A stretch of DNA of 13,460 nucleotides from an uncultured Eubacteriales bacterium. Its GTDB lineage: Bacteria > Bacillota > Clostridia > Oscillospirales > Acutalibacteraceae. This document shows, piece after piece, positions 5,206 to 10,878 of this stretch (the stretch's first letter is position 1; every line of letters starts with the position of its first letter). The translations under genes were made by a program, and so were the position numbers. The DNA lies in contig CAKSHI010000023.1 of the NCBI GenBank assembly GCA_934457115.1, positions 1-13,460 of the forward strand, given 5' to 3'. A model generated the notes under the pieces. The model did no database searches and had not been told where the DNA came from. It was given only the letters and a program-made list of their open reading frames with translations.

Positions 5206-6432
5206 CTACCAAATCGCTTTAAAGTTATATACCGGTTTGATCACTTTCAAAATATCAACTGTATCACTAATATTACTGATAATTTCATCCATGGGTTTAT
5301 ATGCCATAGGGCTCTCATCCAGTGTAAATTCATTTACAGATGTCGTATAAATGCCACTCATACTCTTTTCATAATCAGCAATACTAATCTCTTTCTTAGC
5401 ACCAGCTCTCGATAATATACGTCCAGCTCCATGTGGTGCTGAATAATTCCAGTCCGGGTTCCCTTTTCCTCGACATATAAGAGATCCGTCCCTCATATTC
5501 ATAGGAATAATAAGTAGTTCACCCTTCTTAGCTGATACTGCACCCTTTCTCAAGATAGGCTTCCATTCAATATCATAATCGATATAATTATGGATTGTAT
5601 GAAAATGTTGTTTCGAATCCATCATAATCATTGGTTCTTTACTCCAACCCATTTTGTCCATGATAATGTACGCCATCAGTTCTCGGTTTATTGATGCATA
5701 CAGTTGTACTATCTTTATATCATGAATATAATCAAAATACACATCACCACCAACATATGCCAAATCTTTGTTTATTTCCGTGTTCTTTAATTTAGCTAAT
5801 GCTGCCGATATCTCTCTTTCTCGTCCAGCCGCTTTGAAAGCATGTATAAATGCATCTCTGGTATCTTTCTGATTCTGTTTTAAAATATCATATCCTTTAT
5901 TCTGATAATAAGTAGCTACTTCTACTCCAAGATGACGAGATCCTGAATGAATAACCAGATAATATCCACCCTGATCATCTTTATCAATTTCTATAAAATG
6001 GTTACCACCGCCAAGAGTTCCAATAGACTTATAAGCCCGGTCAAGATCTACCGAATCTTTACATTTCAATTCATCAAGCTCAGGATCATCAAGCATTACC
6101 GTTGAATGTATTTCATGTCCAGAAGGAATATACTTGTGAATCACCCGATCCAATTTCTCATAATCAATTTCTTTAACTCCTTTCAAATATGTAACATATA
6201 CACCGCATCCAATATCTACACCAACAAGATTTGGACATATCCTCTCATTACATATATACATAGTAGTTCCTATCGTACATCCTGCTCCAGCATGTACATC
6301 AGGCATAATTCTCACATTCGCATCAACAGCATAAGGTTGATTCATCAATACCTTAATTTGCTCTACCGCTTTGACCTCAATATTATCAGTAAATACTTTC
6401 GCAACCCCGTAATTTCCTCTAATTTCTTTCAT
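5206..6432 (-). CDS. rtcB: RNA-splicing ligase RtcB
   Basis: A 408-residue protein, full length for bacterial RtcB, which joins 2',3'-cyclic-phosphate or 3'-phosphate ends to 5'-OH RNA ends using GTP and Mn2+. Metal and catalytic motifs are present: MPDVHAGAGCTIG (43-55), VGVDIGCGV with C76 (70-78), GTLGGGNHFIEI with N144/H145, VIHSGSRHLG with H162, HFHTIHN with H281, RKGAVSA (295-301), and SAPHGAGR with the guanylylated H334. The C-terminus VYNFKAIW aligns with family ends. It follows GGGAAGGAGGAGTAACCT. In phages RtcB is proposed to repair tRNAs cut by host anticodon nucleases; no archease gene is visible. Confidence 0.97.
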   Translation of the reverse strand: MKEIRGNYGVAKVFTDNIEVKAVEQIKVLMNQPYAVDANVRIMPDVHAGAGCTIGTTMYICNERICPNLVGVDIGCGVYVTYLKGVKEIDYEKLDRVIHKYIPSGHEIHSTVMLDDPELDELKCKDSVDLDRAYKSIGTLGGGNHFIEIDKDDQGGYYLVIHSGSRHLGVEVATYYQNKGYDILKQNQKDTRDAFIHAFKAAGREREISAALAKLKNTEINKDLAYVGGDVYFDYIHDIKIVQLYASINRELMAYIIMDKMGWSKEPMIMMDSKQHFHTIHNYIDYDIEWKPILRKGAVSAKKGELLIIPMNMRDGSLICRGKGNPDWNYSAPHGAGRILSRAGAKKEISIADYEKSMSGIYTTSVNEFTLDESPMAYKPMDEIISNISDTVDILKVIKPVYNFKAIW

Positions 6433-6462
6433 AGGTTACTCCTCCTTCCCCGCAATAGTAAT

Positions 6463-6606
6463 TCACACCATGCTGTTCTCTGTATCGATTTCTGCGATGT
6501 TACTTCCAAATATGTCAGCTGATAAGTACATTAACACATCATTCAGCAGTAACATAACATTCTTTCGTTTAGGATACGGCTTTACAGTTCTACCTCTCCT
6601 AGCCAT
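6463..6606 (-). CDS. Hypothetical basic mini-protein (47 aa), possibly truncated
   Basis: MARRGRTVKPYPKRKN followed by a hydrophobic helix VMLLLNDVLMYLSADIFG and an acidic end. The first six codons and the ribosome-binding site are the second copy of the 32-bp repeat shared with the RHH gene, but the rest is unrelated. After TGA (6463-6465) the same frame continues ITIAGKEE-TAA, ending exactly in the AAGGAGGAGTAA ribosome-binding site of rtcB, like other tails in this region. A TGG-to-TGA change may therefore have shortened a 56-residue protein. Function is unknown. Confidence 0.65.
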   Translation of the reverse strand: MARRGRTVKPYPKRKNVMLLLNDVLMYLSADIFGSNIAEIDTENSMV

Positions 6607-6620
6607 AAATATCAATCCTC
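6589..6620. repeat. 32-bp direct repeat, copy 2 (RBS plus MARRGR codons)
   Basis: Identical to 4912-4943. It gives the 47-residue gene the same translation start signal and first residues as the RHH regulator. Confidence 0.9.
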
Positions 6621-6830
6621 CTTATTTAATTTATCTTTAAGTAATACTTTATACGCTTCATTTTCAGCGGTGAGCCTTTTTACCTCTTTTGCTAATACTG
6701 ATATTTCTCTATCATAATCTGCTCTTATCTGACACATCCTATTAAACGAAGTCCATTGGTCACCATTAACCCAACAATGCGACATATTCTCATCGTATCT
6801 AACATGTTCTAATTTTTCATTATCGCTCAT
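6612..6830 (-). CDS. Hypothetical protein with C-terminal coiled coil (72 aa)
   Basis: MSDNEKLEHVRYDENMSHCWVNG, then a long helix (about residues 38-70, YDREISVLAKEVKRLTAENE) with leucines and valines at heptad spacing, indicating a coiled coil. It ends LNKED, whose codons form the ribosome-binding site of the next gene. Its own ATG follows AAGGAGGATTAAATT, within which the upstream gene stops. It may be an oligomerising accessory protein; the family is not recognised. Confidence 0.75.
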   Translation of the reverse strand: MSDNEKLEHVRYDENMSHCWVNGDQWTSFNRMCQIRADYDREISVLAKEVKRLTAENEAYKVLLKDKLNKED

Positions 6831-6833
6831 AAT

Positions 6834-7250
6834 TTAATCCTCCTTATCTTTTGATACAATCTCACCATCTTCTCCTACGACTTTCCACTTATTATCCTCT
6901 CCAAAGATATGAATTAACAAACCTTTTTCTTCCGGACTCAGTTCATTACGATACCAACGGTTAATATATTCACCGGCTCGTCCACCGTTATCGCCAATTT
7001 CCATCATTACCTGTAAAATGAATCTCCAACGAACATCATCTCTATTTTTATATGCTTTTATGGCCGTATCTGGCTTTAAACCAAAGAAATTCAATAATCC
7101 AGTAGCGCATTCATCGCATAGATCCCAATCCCTTATCAAGGTATTATTTGGAGTACGAAACTCACAAATTCCAATCACTTTGTCACGGTATTTCACAAAG
7201 TTTTCTCTATAAAATTTTCCACATTTATCACACTGTTTTGCATTGCTCAT
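6834..7250 (-). CDS. Zinc-finger protein with N-terminal CxxC...CxxC
   Basis: A 138-residue protein. The N-terminus CDKCGKFY (C7, C10) and LCDECATGLLNFFG (C45, C48) form a four-cysteine treble-clef-like zinc finger, a layout frequent in Firmicute phage proteins (CDxCG...DLCxxC...L..F). The C-terminal half, about residues 58-138, is unrelated and contains WRFILQVMMEIGDNGGRAGEYI. It starts after AAGGAGGATTAGATT and ends DKED in the next ribosome-binding site. A role as a nucleic-acid or protein adaptor is inference. Confidence 0.8.
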   Translation of the reverse strand: MSNAKQCDKCGKFYRENFVKYRDKVIGICEFRTPNNTLIRDWDLCDECATGLLNFFGLKPDTAIKAYKNRDDVRWRFILQVMMEIGDNGGRAGEYINRWYRNELSPEEKGLLIHIFGEDNKWKVVGEDGEIVSKDKED

Positions 7251-7253
7251 AAT

Positions 7254-7472
7254 CTAATCCTCCTTATCTCTATTACAGTGAACAGTTATACCTTTGAAAT
7301 ACGGCTCATCATGTTCACTAGCACCGTATCCGACAGATCTTCTACTTACTTGTATCTCGACGTCTTCTGGTTTTACATTAAGATTCGGCATTTCATTGTT
7401 TATTTTCTCAGCGACGATTTCCTTAATGTCCTCTTCTGATAATTTAACGTCCATTCTTCTGATAATATTCAT
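7254..7472 (-). CDS. Hypothetical protein (72 aa)
   Basis: Unrecognised. MNIIRRMDVKLSEEDIKEIVAEKINNE has a helix of the form L-S-E-E-D-I-K-E-I-V, followed by LNVKPEDVEIQVSRRSVGYG and a conserved-looking GITVHC. The pattern (helix, then two strands) resembles small phage proteins that start 'KLSEEEIKEII'. It ends NRDKED within the ribosome-binding site of the next gene. The start follows AAAGGAGATAATTAGATT, a variant junction with TAG. Another ATG at residue 7 is possible but more distant. Confidence 0.75.
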   Translation of the reverse strand: MNIIRRMDVKLSEEDIKEIVAEKINNEMPNLNVKPEDVEIQVSRRSVGYGASEHDEPYFKGITVHCNRDKED

Positions 7473-7475
7473 AAT

Positions 7476-7817
7476 CTAATTATCTCCTTTAATAACTACT
7501 TCTTTCGGAACTACAATAGTTAATGATGCTCTACGGCATACACTGTCCGATTCAGGCATACAATAATCGGGTTTTTCAATTTGAATATATGGAATTATCC
7601 CATTTAGCAGCTCACGTTTTAAAATATTAGCCATACAGTCTTCATCCAAAACATCAACCTTAAAACTATCAAATACATGTCTAACCGAGATTTTTCTTAT
7701 CTCAGGTTTGCTATATGACATGTTGGGATTTTTGGTATGTGATTTGTATAGATCCAGTTCCCATTTTGTTTCCTTTAGCTCTTGTTTTAATCTTTTAATT
7801 TTCATACGTCTATTCAT
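7476..7817 (-). CDS. Hypothetical protein with N-terminal basic coiled coil (113 aa)
   Basis: MNRRMKIKRLKQELKETKWELDLYK is a basic heptad-rich helix. The remainder, SVRHVFDSFKVDVLDEDCM then RELLNGIIPYIQIEKPDYC, is a mixed alpha/beta domain with three cysteines. It ends LTIVVPKEVVIKGDN, with AAAGGAGATAATTAG acting as the next ribosome-binding site. The combination of a short N-terminal coil and a C-terminal globular domain is seen in many unnamed phage proteins, and I cannot assign a family. The start follows AAAGGAGGATTAATT. Confidence 0.75.
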   Translation of the reverse strand: MNRRMKIKRLKQELKETKWELDLYKSHTKNPNMSYSKPEIRKISVRHVFDSFKVDVLDEDCMANILKRELLNGIIPYIQIEKPDYCMPESDSVCRRASLTIVVPKEVVIKGDN

Positions 7818-7819
7818 AA

Positions 7820-7978
7820 TTAATCCTCCTTTGAAACAACTACACCTTTGTATCGAATAATTGTCGGCATAAGTCCAGTAACATTCTTATGAAAATTCAT
7901 CTTAGCCCGAATAGCTAAAATATCAAACGGATCGTCTGTATGTATTGAATATTGCTTTTCTGACTTCTGTTTATCCAT
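7820..7978 (-). CDS. Hypothetical mini-protein (52 aa)
   Basis: MDKQKSEKQYSIHTDDPFDIL, then AIRAKMNFHKNVTGLMPTII, then RYKGVVVSKED. The frame fills the gap between its neighbours, with a strong TAGGAGGATTAATATTT ahead of the ATG and its SKED tail encoded by the next ribosome-binding site AAGGAGGATTAA. There are no cysteines and no hydrophobic segment long enough for a membrane span. Unrecognised. Confidence 0.75.
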   Translation of the reverse strand: MDKQKSEKQYSIHTDDPFDILAIRAKMNFHKNVTGLMPTIIRYKGVVVSKED

Positions 7979-7997
7979 AAATATTAATCCTCCTATC

Positions 7998-8339
7998 TTA
8001 TTTTAATATCCATCTCCTATTCCAACACTCAGCTATCTCTTTATCACTACAATACTCACCGTAATATCCATCTGCGGTTCTTCCCTCGGTTTGTGCATGA
8101 CATGCCTCGCAACGGACTAGTTTTACGGTATAACTACAATATCCGTCAGGCTCTGTCTTTTCGATTATTTTTGCAGGACCACCACAAAATGGACAAGGTT
8201 TCAGCTGGGAATTAATTTTTTCTCGTAATCGCTTCTTACGTTTTTCTTCAGCACGCTCCATTACTCTACTAGTGTCTGGTGTCCATAACACATCCGGTTT
8301 CTCTTCTAACAGTTCTTTCCATGTTTTGTTCGTGAACAT
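7998..8339 (-). CDS. Lar-like zinc-ribbon protein
   Basis: A 113-residue protein. Residues 47-109 match the Lar-type (restriction-alleviation-like) pattern: LKPCPFCGGPAKI (C49, C52), then LVRCEACHAQTEG (C77, C80), then AECWNRR. In the Rac prophage and related phages Lar counteracts type I restriction, but most homologues are only annotated by similarity. This one also has a 46-residue charged N-terminal extension with a helical RVMERAEEKRKKRLREK. It is the first gene after the terminator at 8404-8443 and follows AAAGGAGATAATTT. Confidence 0.82.
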   Translation of the reverse strand: MFTNKTWKELLEEKPDVLWTPDTSRVMERAEEKRKKRLREKINSQLKPCPFCGGPAKIIEKTEPDGYCSYTVKLVRCEACHAQTEGRTADGYYGEYCSDKEIAECWNRRWILK

Positions 8340-8403
8340 AAATTATCTCCTTTCTTTTTCTATACTTACATTTTCACCCTACAGATTAACTGTCTTTACA
8401 ATA

Positions 8404-8443
8404 AATATAAAAAGAGAAGCCCTTGTATTAGGACTTCCCCTCT
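8404..8443 (-). terminator. Intrinsic terminator after the gene at 8447-8878
   Basis: On the minus strand AGAGGGGAAGTCC pairs with GGGCTTCTCTTT around the 8-nt loop TAATACAA (12 pairs, four of them G-U), followed by TTTTTATATTT. It begins four bases after the stop. It should end transcription before the Lar-like gene unless an antiterminator acts. Confidence 0.85.
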
Positions 8444-8458
8444 ATTTTAGATTTTGTC
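8409..8458. repeat. 50-bp direct repeat, copy 1 (terminator plus DKI-stop codons)
   Basis: 46 of 50 bases match 8926-8975, and all four differences are transitions. The repeat covers the terminator and the last codons of the upstream gene. Confidence 0.88.
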
Positions 8459-8878
8459 AATAATAACTCCATCAACGTTGAATACTAATAAAGCATTTGT
8501 TGTTTTACCATTGATGAACTCTGCGTTTCTTGGATCATTCAAACCAAAATCTACATAAGAGTTCTTATCCTCAAAAAACCAACCAATCATCTGTCCAGCT
8601 TTTGTTCTCGGAATCCCAAGTGCGTCATAGACCTCATTCAAATATAAATGCCCTCTAGTTCTCAGTACTTCATTAAAATAATTCTGCTGATATACTAGAT
8701 ACATTTTATTGTACTGCGGATCTTTACTCCACGCTGTACATTCCTCGTTATACCAAGCCATAAACTCGGTAGGTTCCCATTTGAATTTTCCACTCTTAGG
8801 TTTTTCTTCTGTTTTCTCTTCGACTTCTCCAAAAAGTTTCTCAAGTTCCTCAATTGATATTTCAAATGTAATTTTCAT
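8447..8878 (-). CDS. Phage protein with DUF6353-type C-terminal domain
   Basis: A 143-residue protein beginning MKITFEISIEELEKLFGEVEE, an acidic amphipathic helix, with a linker rich in K/E. The C-terminal ~70 residues read HLYLNEVYDALGIPRTKAG, then MIGWFFEDK, YVDFGLNDPRN, and LVFNVDGVIIDKI; this matches a domain widespread in Firmicute phages that I recall as DUF6353. I chose the ATG at 8878 over one 27 bases upstream because AAAGGAGTTGATATT directly precedes it. It sits alone between two terminators. Function is unknown. Confidence 0.82.
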   Translation of the reverse strand: MKITFEISIEELEKLFGEVEEKTEEKPKSGKFKWEPTEFMAWYNEECTAWSKDPQYNKMYLVYQQNYFNEVLRTRGHLYLNEVYDALGIPRTKAGQMIGWFFEDKNSYVDFGLNDPRNAEFINGKTTNALLVFNVDGVIIDKI

Positions 8879-8920
8879 AATATCAACTCCTTTCATAAAA
8901 GACATTGTTATTTACGCGAA

Positions 8921-8960
8921 AAAAGAAAAAGAGAAGCCCTTGTATTAGGACCTCTCTTCT
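8921..8960 (-). terminator. Intrinsic terminator after the gene at 8964-9113
   Basis: On the minus strand AGAAGAGAGGTCC pairs with GGGCTTCTCTTTTT around the same 8-nt loop TAATACAA as the terminator at 8404-8443 (13 pairs), followed by a U-rich tail. It starts three bases after the stop of the membrane-protein gene. Confidence 0.87.
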
Positions 8961-8975
8961 ATTTTAGATTCTGTC
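8926..8975. repeat. 50-bp direct repeat, copy 2 (terminator plus DRI-stop codons)
   Basis: This is the second copy of the terminator unit. The three stem differences from copy 1 are all A/G exchanges in the 5' arm opposite U, so both stems stay paired. Confidence 0.88.
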
Positions 8976-9113
8976 GTAATTAATACTTATAAACAGTAAG
9001 ATCAGCGGTATTACAAACATCCATACTGGAATATCTATAAATAATGCTATTATAAATACTCCAATAATCAATGTTGCTCCAATACATCCGATCACTTCCA
9101 TTATTTTTTTCAT
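8964..9113 (-). CDS. Small two-span membrane protein (49 aa)
   Basis: MKKIMEVIGCIGATLIIGVF, IIALFIDIP, then VWMFVIPLILLFISINYDRI: two hydrophobic segments separated by a short IDIP turn, so a hairpin membrane mini-protein. The ATG follows GAGGAGGAGTAAAAAT; a perfect 8-bp inverted repeat (9127-9143) abuts this ribosome-binding site. The last codons and stop lie inside a 50-bp repeat also found at the end of the neighbouring gene. The role is unknown. Confidence 0.75.
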   Translation of the reverse strand: MKKIMEVIGCIGATLIIGVFIIALFIDIPVWMFVIPLILLFISINYDRI

Positions 9114-9126
9114 ATTTTTACTCCTC

Positions 9127-9143
9127 CTCTCTATAATAGAGAG
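9127..9143. repeat. Inverted repeat next to a ribosome-binding site
   Basis: On the minus strand CTCTCTATTATAGAGAG is a perfect 8-bp palindrome with a 1-base centre, directly adjacent to GGAGGAG of the 49-residue membrane protein. It could form a hairpin that affects translation, or be an operator. It lacks a U tract, so it is not a terminator. Confidence 0.55.
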
Positions 9144-9148
9144 TGATA

Positions 9149-10000
9149 TTATCGCGTATTAGCAATAGATACTCTTCTATCTTTCCGATTATAAAAATAT
9201 ACATTATCTGAAAGCCTATCTTGCATGTGTATCTGAGTTCTATTTATATCAGATACTATATCTGATAATTCGTCTGGATTTCCTTCTGCAGGTATTGCAA
9301 TGATTTCGTGTATACTTGAAGGGAGTAAATATAAATCAGATTCTAAATTATTTGCAAGCTCGTGTAAAATATCGTCATACAATATTGCAGCAGCGCCATT
9401 AATATTCTTAGCATTAGTTATAACGAACATCGGTATAGGAACATTATATAAATTCCTTATAAATGACGGAAATAATCTTTTGGTATTATTAAATGCACTC
9501 TGATATAACTGAGATTCATTCATCCCAATCATTTTAGCAAGCTCATTTGTTATTTTTGCACTATGAATACCATCTATACTGTCCCTGACAATAAGTCTAT
9601 ATATAATAGATAAATCTAAGAAACTTCTGTGAGGCAAAGACTTCAGTAGATCAGCATTCATCTCGGTATTAATAACTTGAAATATAATTTTTTCAGATGC
9701 ATTATTTAAAATGTTATTAATGTTTATATCACCCATTTCACTATACATTGACTGTAATCTGCCACAAGCTGCCGATAATGTTTTGTCAAAATCACCACAC
9801 ATTAAATAATCTTCGTACAAATCATTAATATAAATTGTCGGTGAAAAGTTCTTGCCGCTACACTTAATAAGCATACCATCGAGTGTCATATTCACTTTTT
9901 TCACAGGTACTATAGATATTGTTAAGTCTGTAAAACAATCTGATATATAACTCATGAATTGATCTTCTACTGCTTTCTTAAACATTTCATAGTTCATCAT
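9149..10000 (-). CDS. DUF5688 family protein
   Basis: A 283-residue protein, the second longest in the window. It matches DUF5688, abundant in Lachnospiraceae and their mobile elements: the N-terminal F-x-x-A-V, NFSPTIYINDLYEDY (about 51-65), VNTEMNADLLKSLPHRSF-type segment, DLSIIYRLIV, ITNELAKMIGM, then NGAAAILYDDILHELA, LYLLPSSIHEIIAIP (about 225-240) and a C-terminal NRTQIHMQDRLSDNVYFYNR. Every expected block is present, so it appears intact. No enzymatic motif is known to me. It lies between two terminators with its own AGGAGG, which suggests a separately controlled cargo gene. Confidence 0.93.
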   Translation of the reverse strand: MMNYEMFKKAVEDQFMSYISDCFTDLTISIVPVKKVNMTLDGMLIKCSGKNFSPTIYINDLYEDYLMCGDFDKTLSAACGRLQSMYSEMGDININNILNNASEKIIFQVINTEMNADLLKSLPHRSFLDLSIIYRLIVRDSIDGIHSAKITNELAKMIGMNESQLYQSAFNNTKRLFPSFIRNLYNVPIPMFVITNAKNINGAAAILYDDILHELANNLESDLYLLPSSIHEIIAIPAEGNPDELSDIVSDINRTQIHMQDRLSDNVYFYNRKDRRVSIANTR

Positions 10001-10036
10001 AATGTTTGCCTCCTATTCTTTTTTTTTTTTAACAAA

Positions 10037-10066
10037 TGAAAAAGACCCAAGCATTAAACTTGAGCC
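10037..10066 (-). terminator. Intrinsic terminator overlapping the end of the gene at 10054-10269
   Basis: On the minus strand GGCTCAAG pairs with CTTGGGTC (8 bp) around a 7-nt loop, followed by TTTTT. The TAA of the gene lies in the loop. A run of 12 A (10019-10030) follows before the DUF5688 ribosome-binding site. Confidence 0.8.
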
Positions 10067-10269
10067 TCCATCTCTTTAATTTTTAATAAATGTTCTTGTA
10101 TCTGTGTGTATAAGCCATCACTGAAAACATACTCGTTGTAATCAGTTCCAAACACAGAACCTAATCTACACATTACTAATTCAGGTTTCACACTCACCTT
10201 TTTCAATAATTGCATAAAATATTCCTCTGCTTCTGATCCTGGTACTATTTTTAATTTGTGTATACCCAT
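10054..10269 (-). CDS. Hypothetical protein (71 aa)
   Basis: Unrecognised. MGIHKLKIVPGSEAEEYFMQLL, then VMCRLGSVFGTDYNEYVFSDG and a final helix LYTQIQEHLLKIKEMEAQV. It has a compact helix-strand-helix look. The ATG follows AAAGGAGGTATGTTGAA. The AAAGGAG is complementary to CTCCTTT 13 bases upstream (10280-10306), so the ribosome-binding site could be hidden in a hairpin. The stop codon falls in the loop of the terminator. Confidence 0.72.
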   Translation of the reverse strand: MGIHKLKIVPGSEAEEYFMQLLKKVSVKPELVMCRLGSVFGTDYNEYVFSDGLYTQIQEHLLKIKEMEAQV

Positions 10270-10279
10270 TTCAACATAC

Positions 10280-10306
10280 CTCCTTTTATTTTATCTCATA
10301 AAGGAG
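10280..10306 (-). promoter_or_regulatory. Possible Shine-Dalgarno-sequestering hairpin
   Basis: CTCCTTT and AAAGGAG (7 bp, 13-nt loop) pair on the minus strand and would cover the ribosome-binding site of the 71-residue gene. Translation could therefore be conditional. The A/T-rich loop makes the structure only moderately stable. Confidence 0.4.
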
Positions 10307-10366
10307 TGTGTTTTTGCCGCGGGTTAAAATGTATTCACAAAATACTGAAGCACCGCGAGAGTATCT

Positions 10367-10546
10367 TTAGACTGAACTTGATCGTGTATTACTTGACCAG
10401 TTGTCCCAGTAAGGTTTACGAATATATCCCTCTTTTTTGTTCTTCTTAACTTGGTTATTACCATTAAGAATTTGCTGTTCACATACTTTACACACTTGCC
10501 GCCCTTCAGGAACATATTCGCCACACATAACACATCGATCTTCCAT
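10367..10546 (-). CDS. CxxC zinc-knuckle mini-protein, possible frameshift
   Basis: MEDRCVMCGEYVPEGRQVCK and VCEQQ form the widespread phage knuckle C-x2-C-G-x(n)-P-E-G-R-x-V-C-x2-C, with cysteines at 5, 8, 19 and 22, expected to bind one zinc. I chose ATG 10546 over a GTG three codons earlier because AAGAAGTGATATTT is spaced for it. After residue ~36 the sequence becomes the low-complexity WSSNTRSSSV. A run of six A (10433-10438) precedes this; one A fewer would switch to a frame ending at 10324 with VIHDQVQSKDTLAVLQYF. Which tail is real is unclear. Confidence 0.72.
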   Translation of the reverse strand: MEDRCVMCGEYVPEGRQVCKVCEQQILNGNNQVKKNKKEGYIRKPYWDNWSSNTRSSSV

Positions 10547-10551
10547 AAATA

Positions 10552-10710
10552 TCACTTCTTTTCTTCATACTTATTTGGTTTATGCGAATACTGGTTGACT
10601 GGTTCTGTCAAGCATTCATTACACGGCTCCTGATCCTGGTCTTTATCAAAATGTTTACAAGACTCGCAATACTCGTCAAAATTCACGAACTTCATTCCAT
10701 CATTGTTCAT
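10552..10710 (-). CDS. Zinc-finger mini-protein, NFDxYCxxC type (52 aa)
   Basis: MNNDGMKFVNFDEYCESCKH, then PCNECLTEPVNQYSHKP. Two cysteine pairs (C15/C18 and C30/C33) and the phrase KFVNFDEYC...PCxECLxxPVNxxSxKP are a pattern I know from many Clostridia phage mini-proteins. It overlaps the preceding gene by 11 bases, with AGGAGG 12 bases ahead. A second ATG at residue 6 would be further from that site. A probable zinc-binding adaptor; function unknown. Confidence 0.82.
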   Translation of the reverse strand: MNNDGMKFVNFDEYCESCKHFDKDQDQEPCNECLTEPVNQYSHKPNKYEEKK

Positions 10711-10867
10711 TTACTGCTAACGCCTCCTCTAAATGATCTGTATGTAAGTTTTTGATTTTCAGAGTAAGATAGCCTATCGTATCGGTTGATTCTAAATATC
10801 CAGACAATAAGCTCTTTACCTCCTCTTCGAATCTCTCGTTTGCTGCTTCTAAATCGTAATCAGCCAT
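10700..10867 (-). CDS. Hypothetical acidic mini-protein (55 aa)
   Basis: MADYDLEAANERFEEEVKSL, then LSGYLESTDTIGYLTLKIKN and LHTDHLEEALAVNEQ. It is almost entirely predicted helix and acidic, without cysteines. The ATG follows AAGGAGGAGACAA, which overlaps the TAA of the DUF5662 gene. Its last 11 bases overlap the start of the next gene, and its GAGGAGG near the end is that gene's ribosome-binding site. Unrecognised. Confidence 0.75.
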   Translation of the reverse strand: MADYDLEAANERFEEEVKSLLSGYLESTDTIGYLTLKIKNLHTDHLEEALAVNEQ

Positions 10868-10878
10868 TTGTCTCCTCC

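Noticed and set aside
3216..6465. Genome-wide stop-codon reassignment (TAG to Q or TGA to W)
   Set aside because: TAG and TGA are used as real terminators embedded in ribosome-binding sites of following genes (TGA at 1420, 2302 and 6612; TAG at 2816, 4000 and 5206), so a general recode does not fit.
8340..8403. Promoter after the 8404-8443 terminator
   Set aside because: No convincing -35/-10 pair with proper spacing; only a weak TATAGA-like box and an imperfect ACAG...CTGT repeat (about 8382-8394).
10019..10030. T12 run as a plus-strand terminator
   Set aside because: There are no plus-strand genes to terminate, and the nearby hairpin has its U tract on the minus strand.
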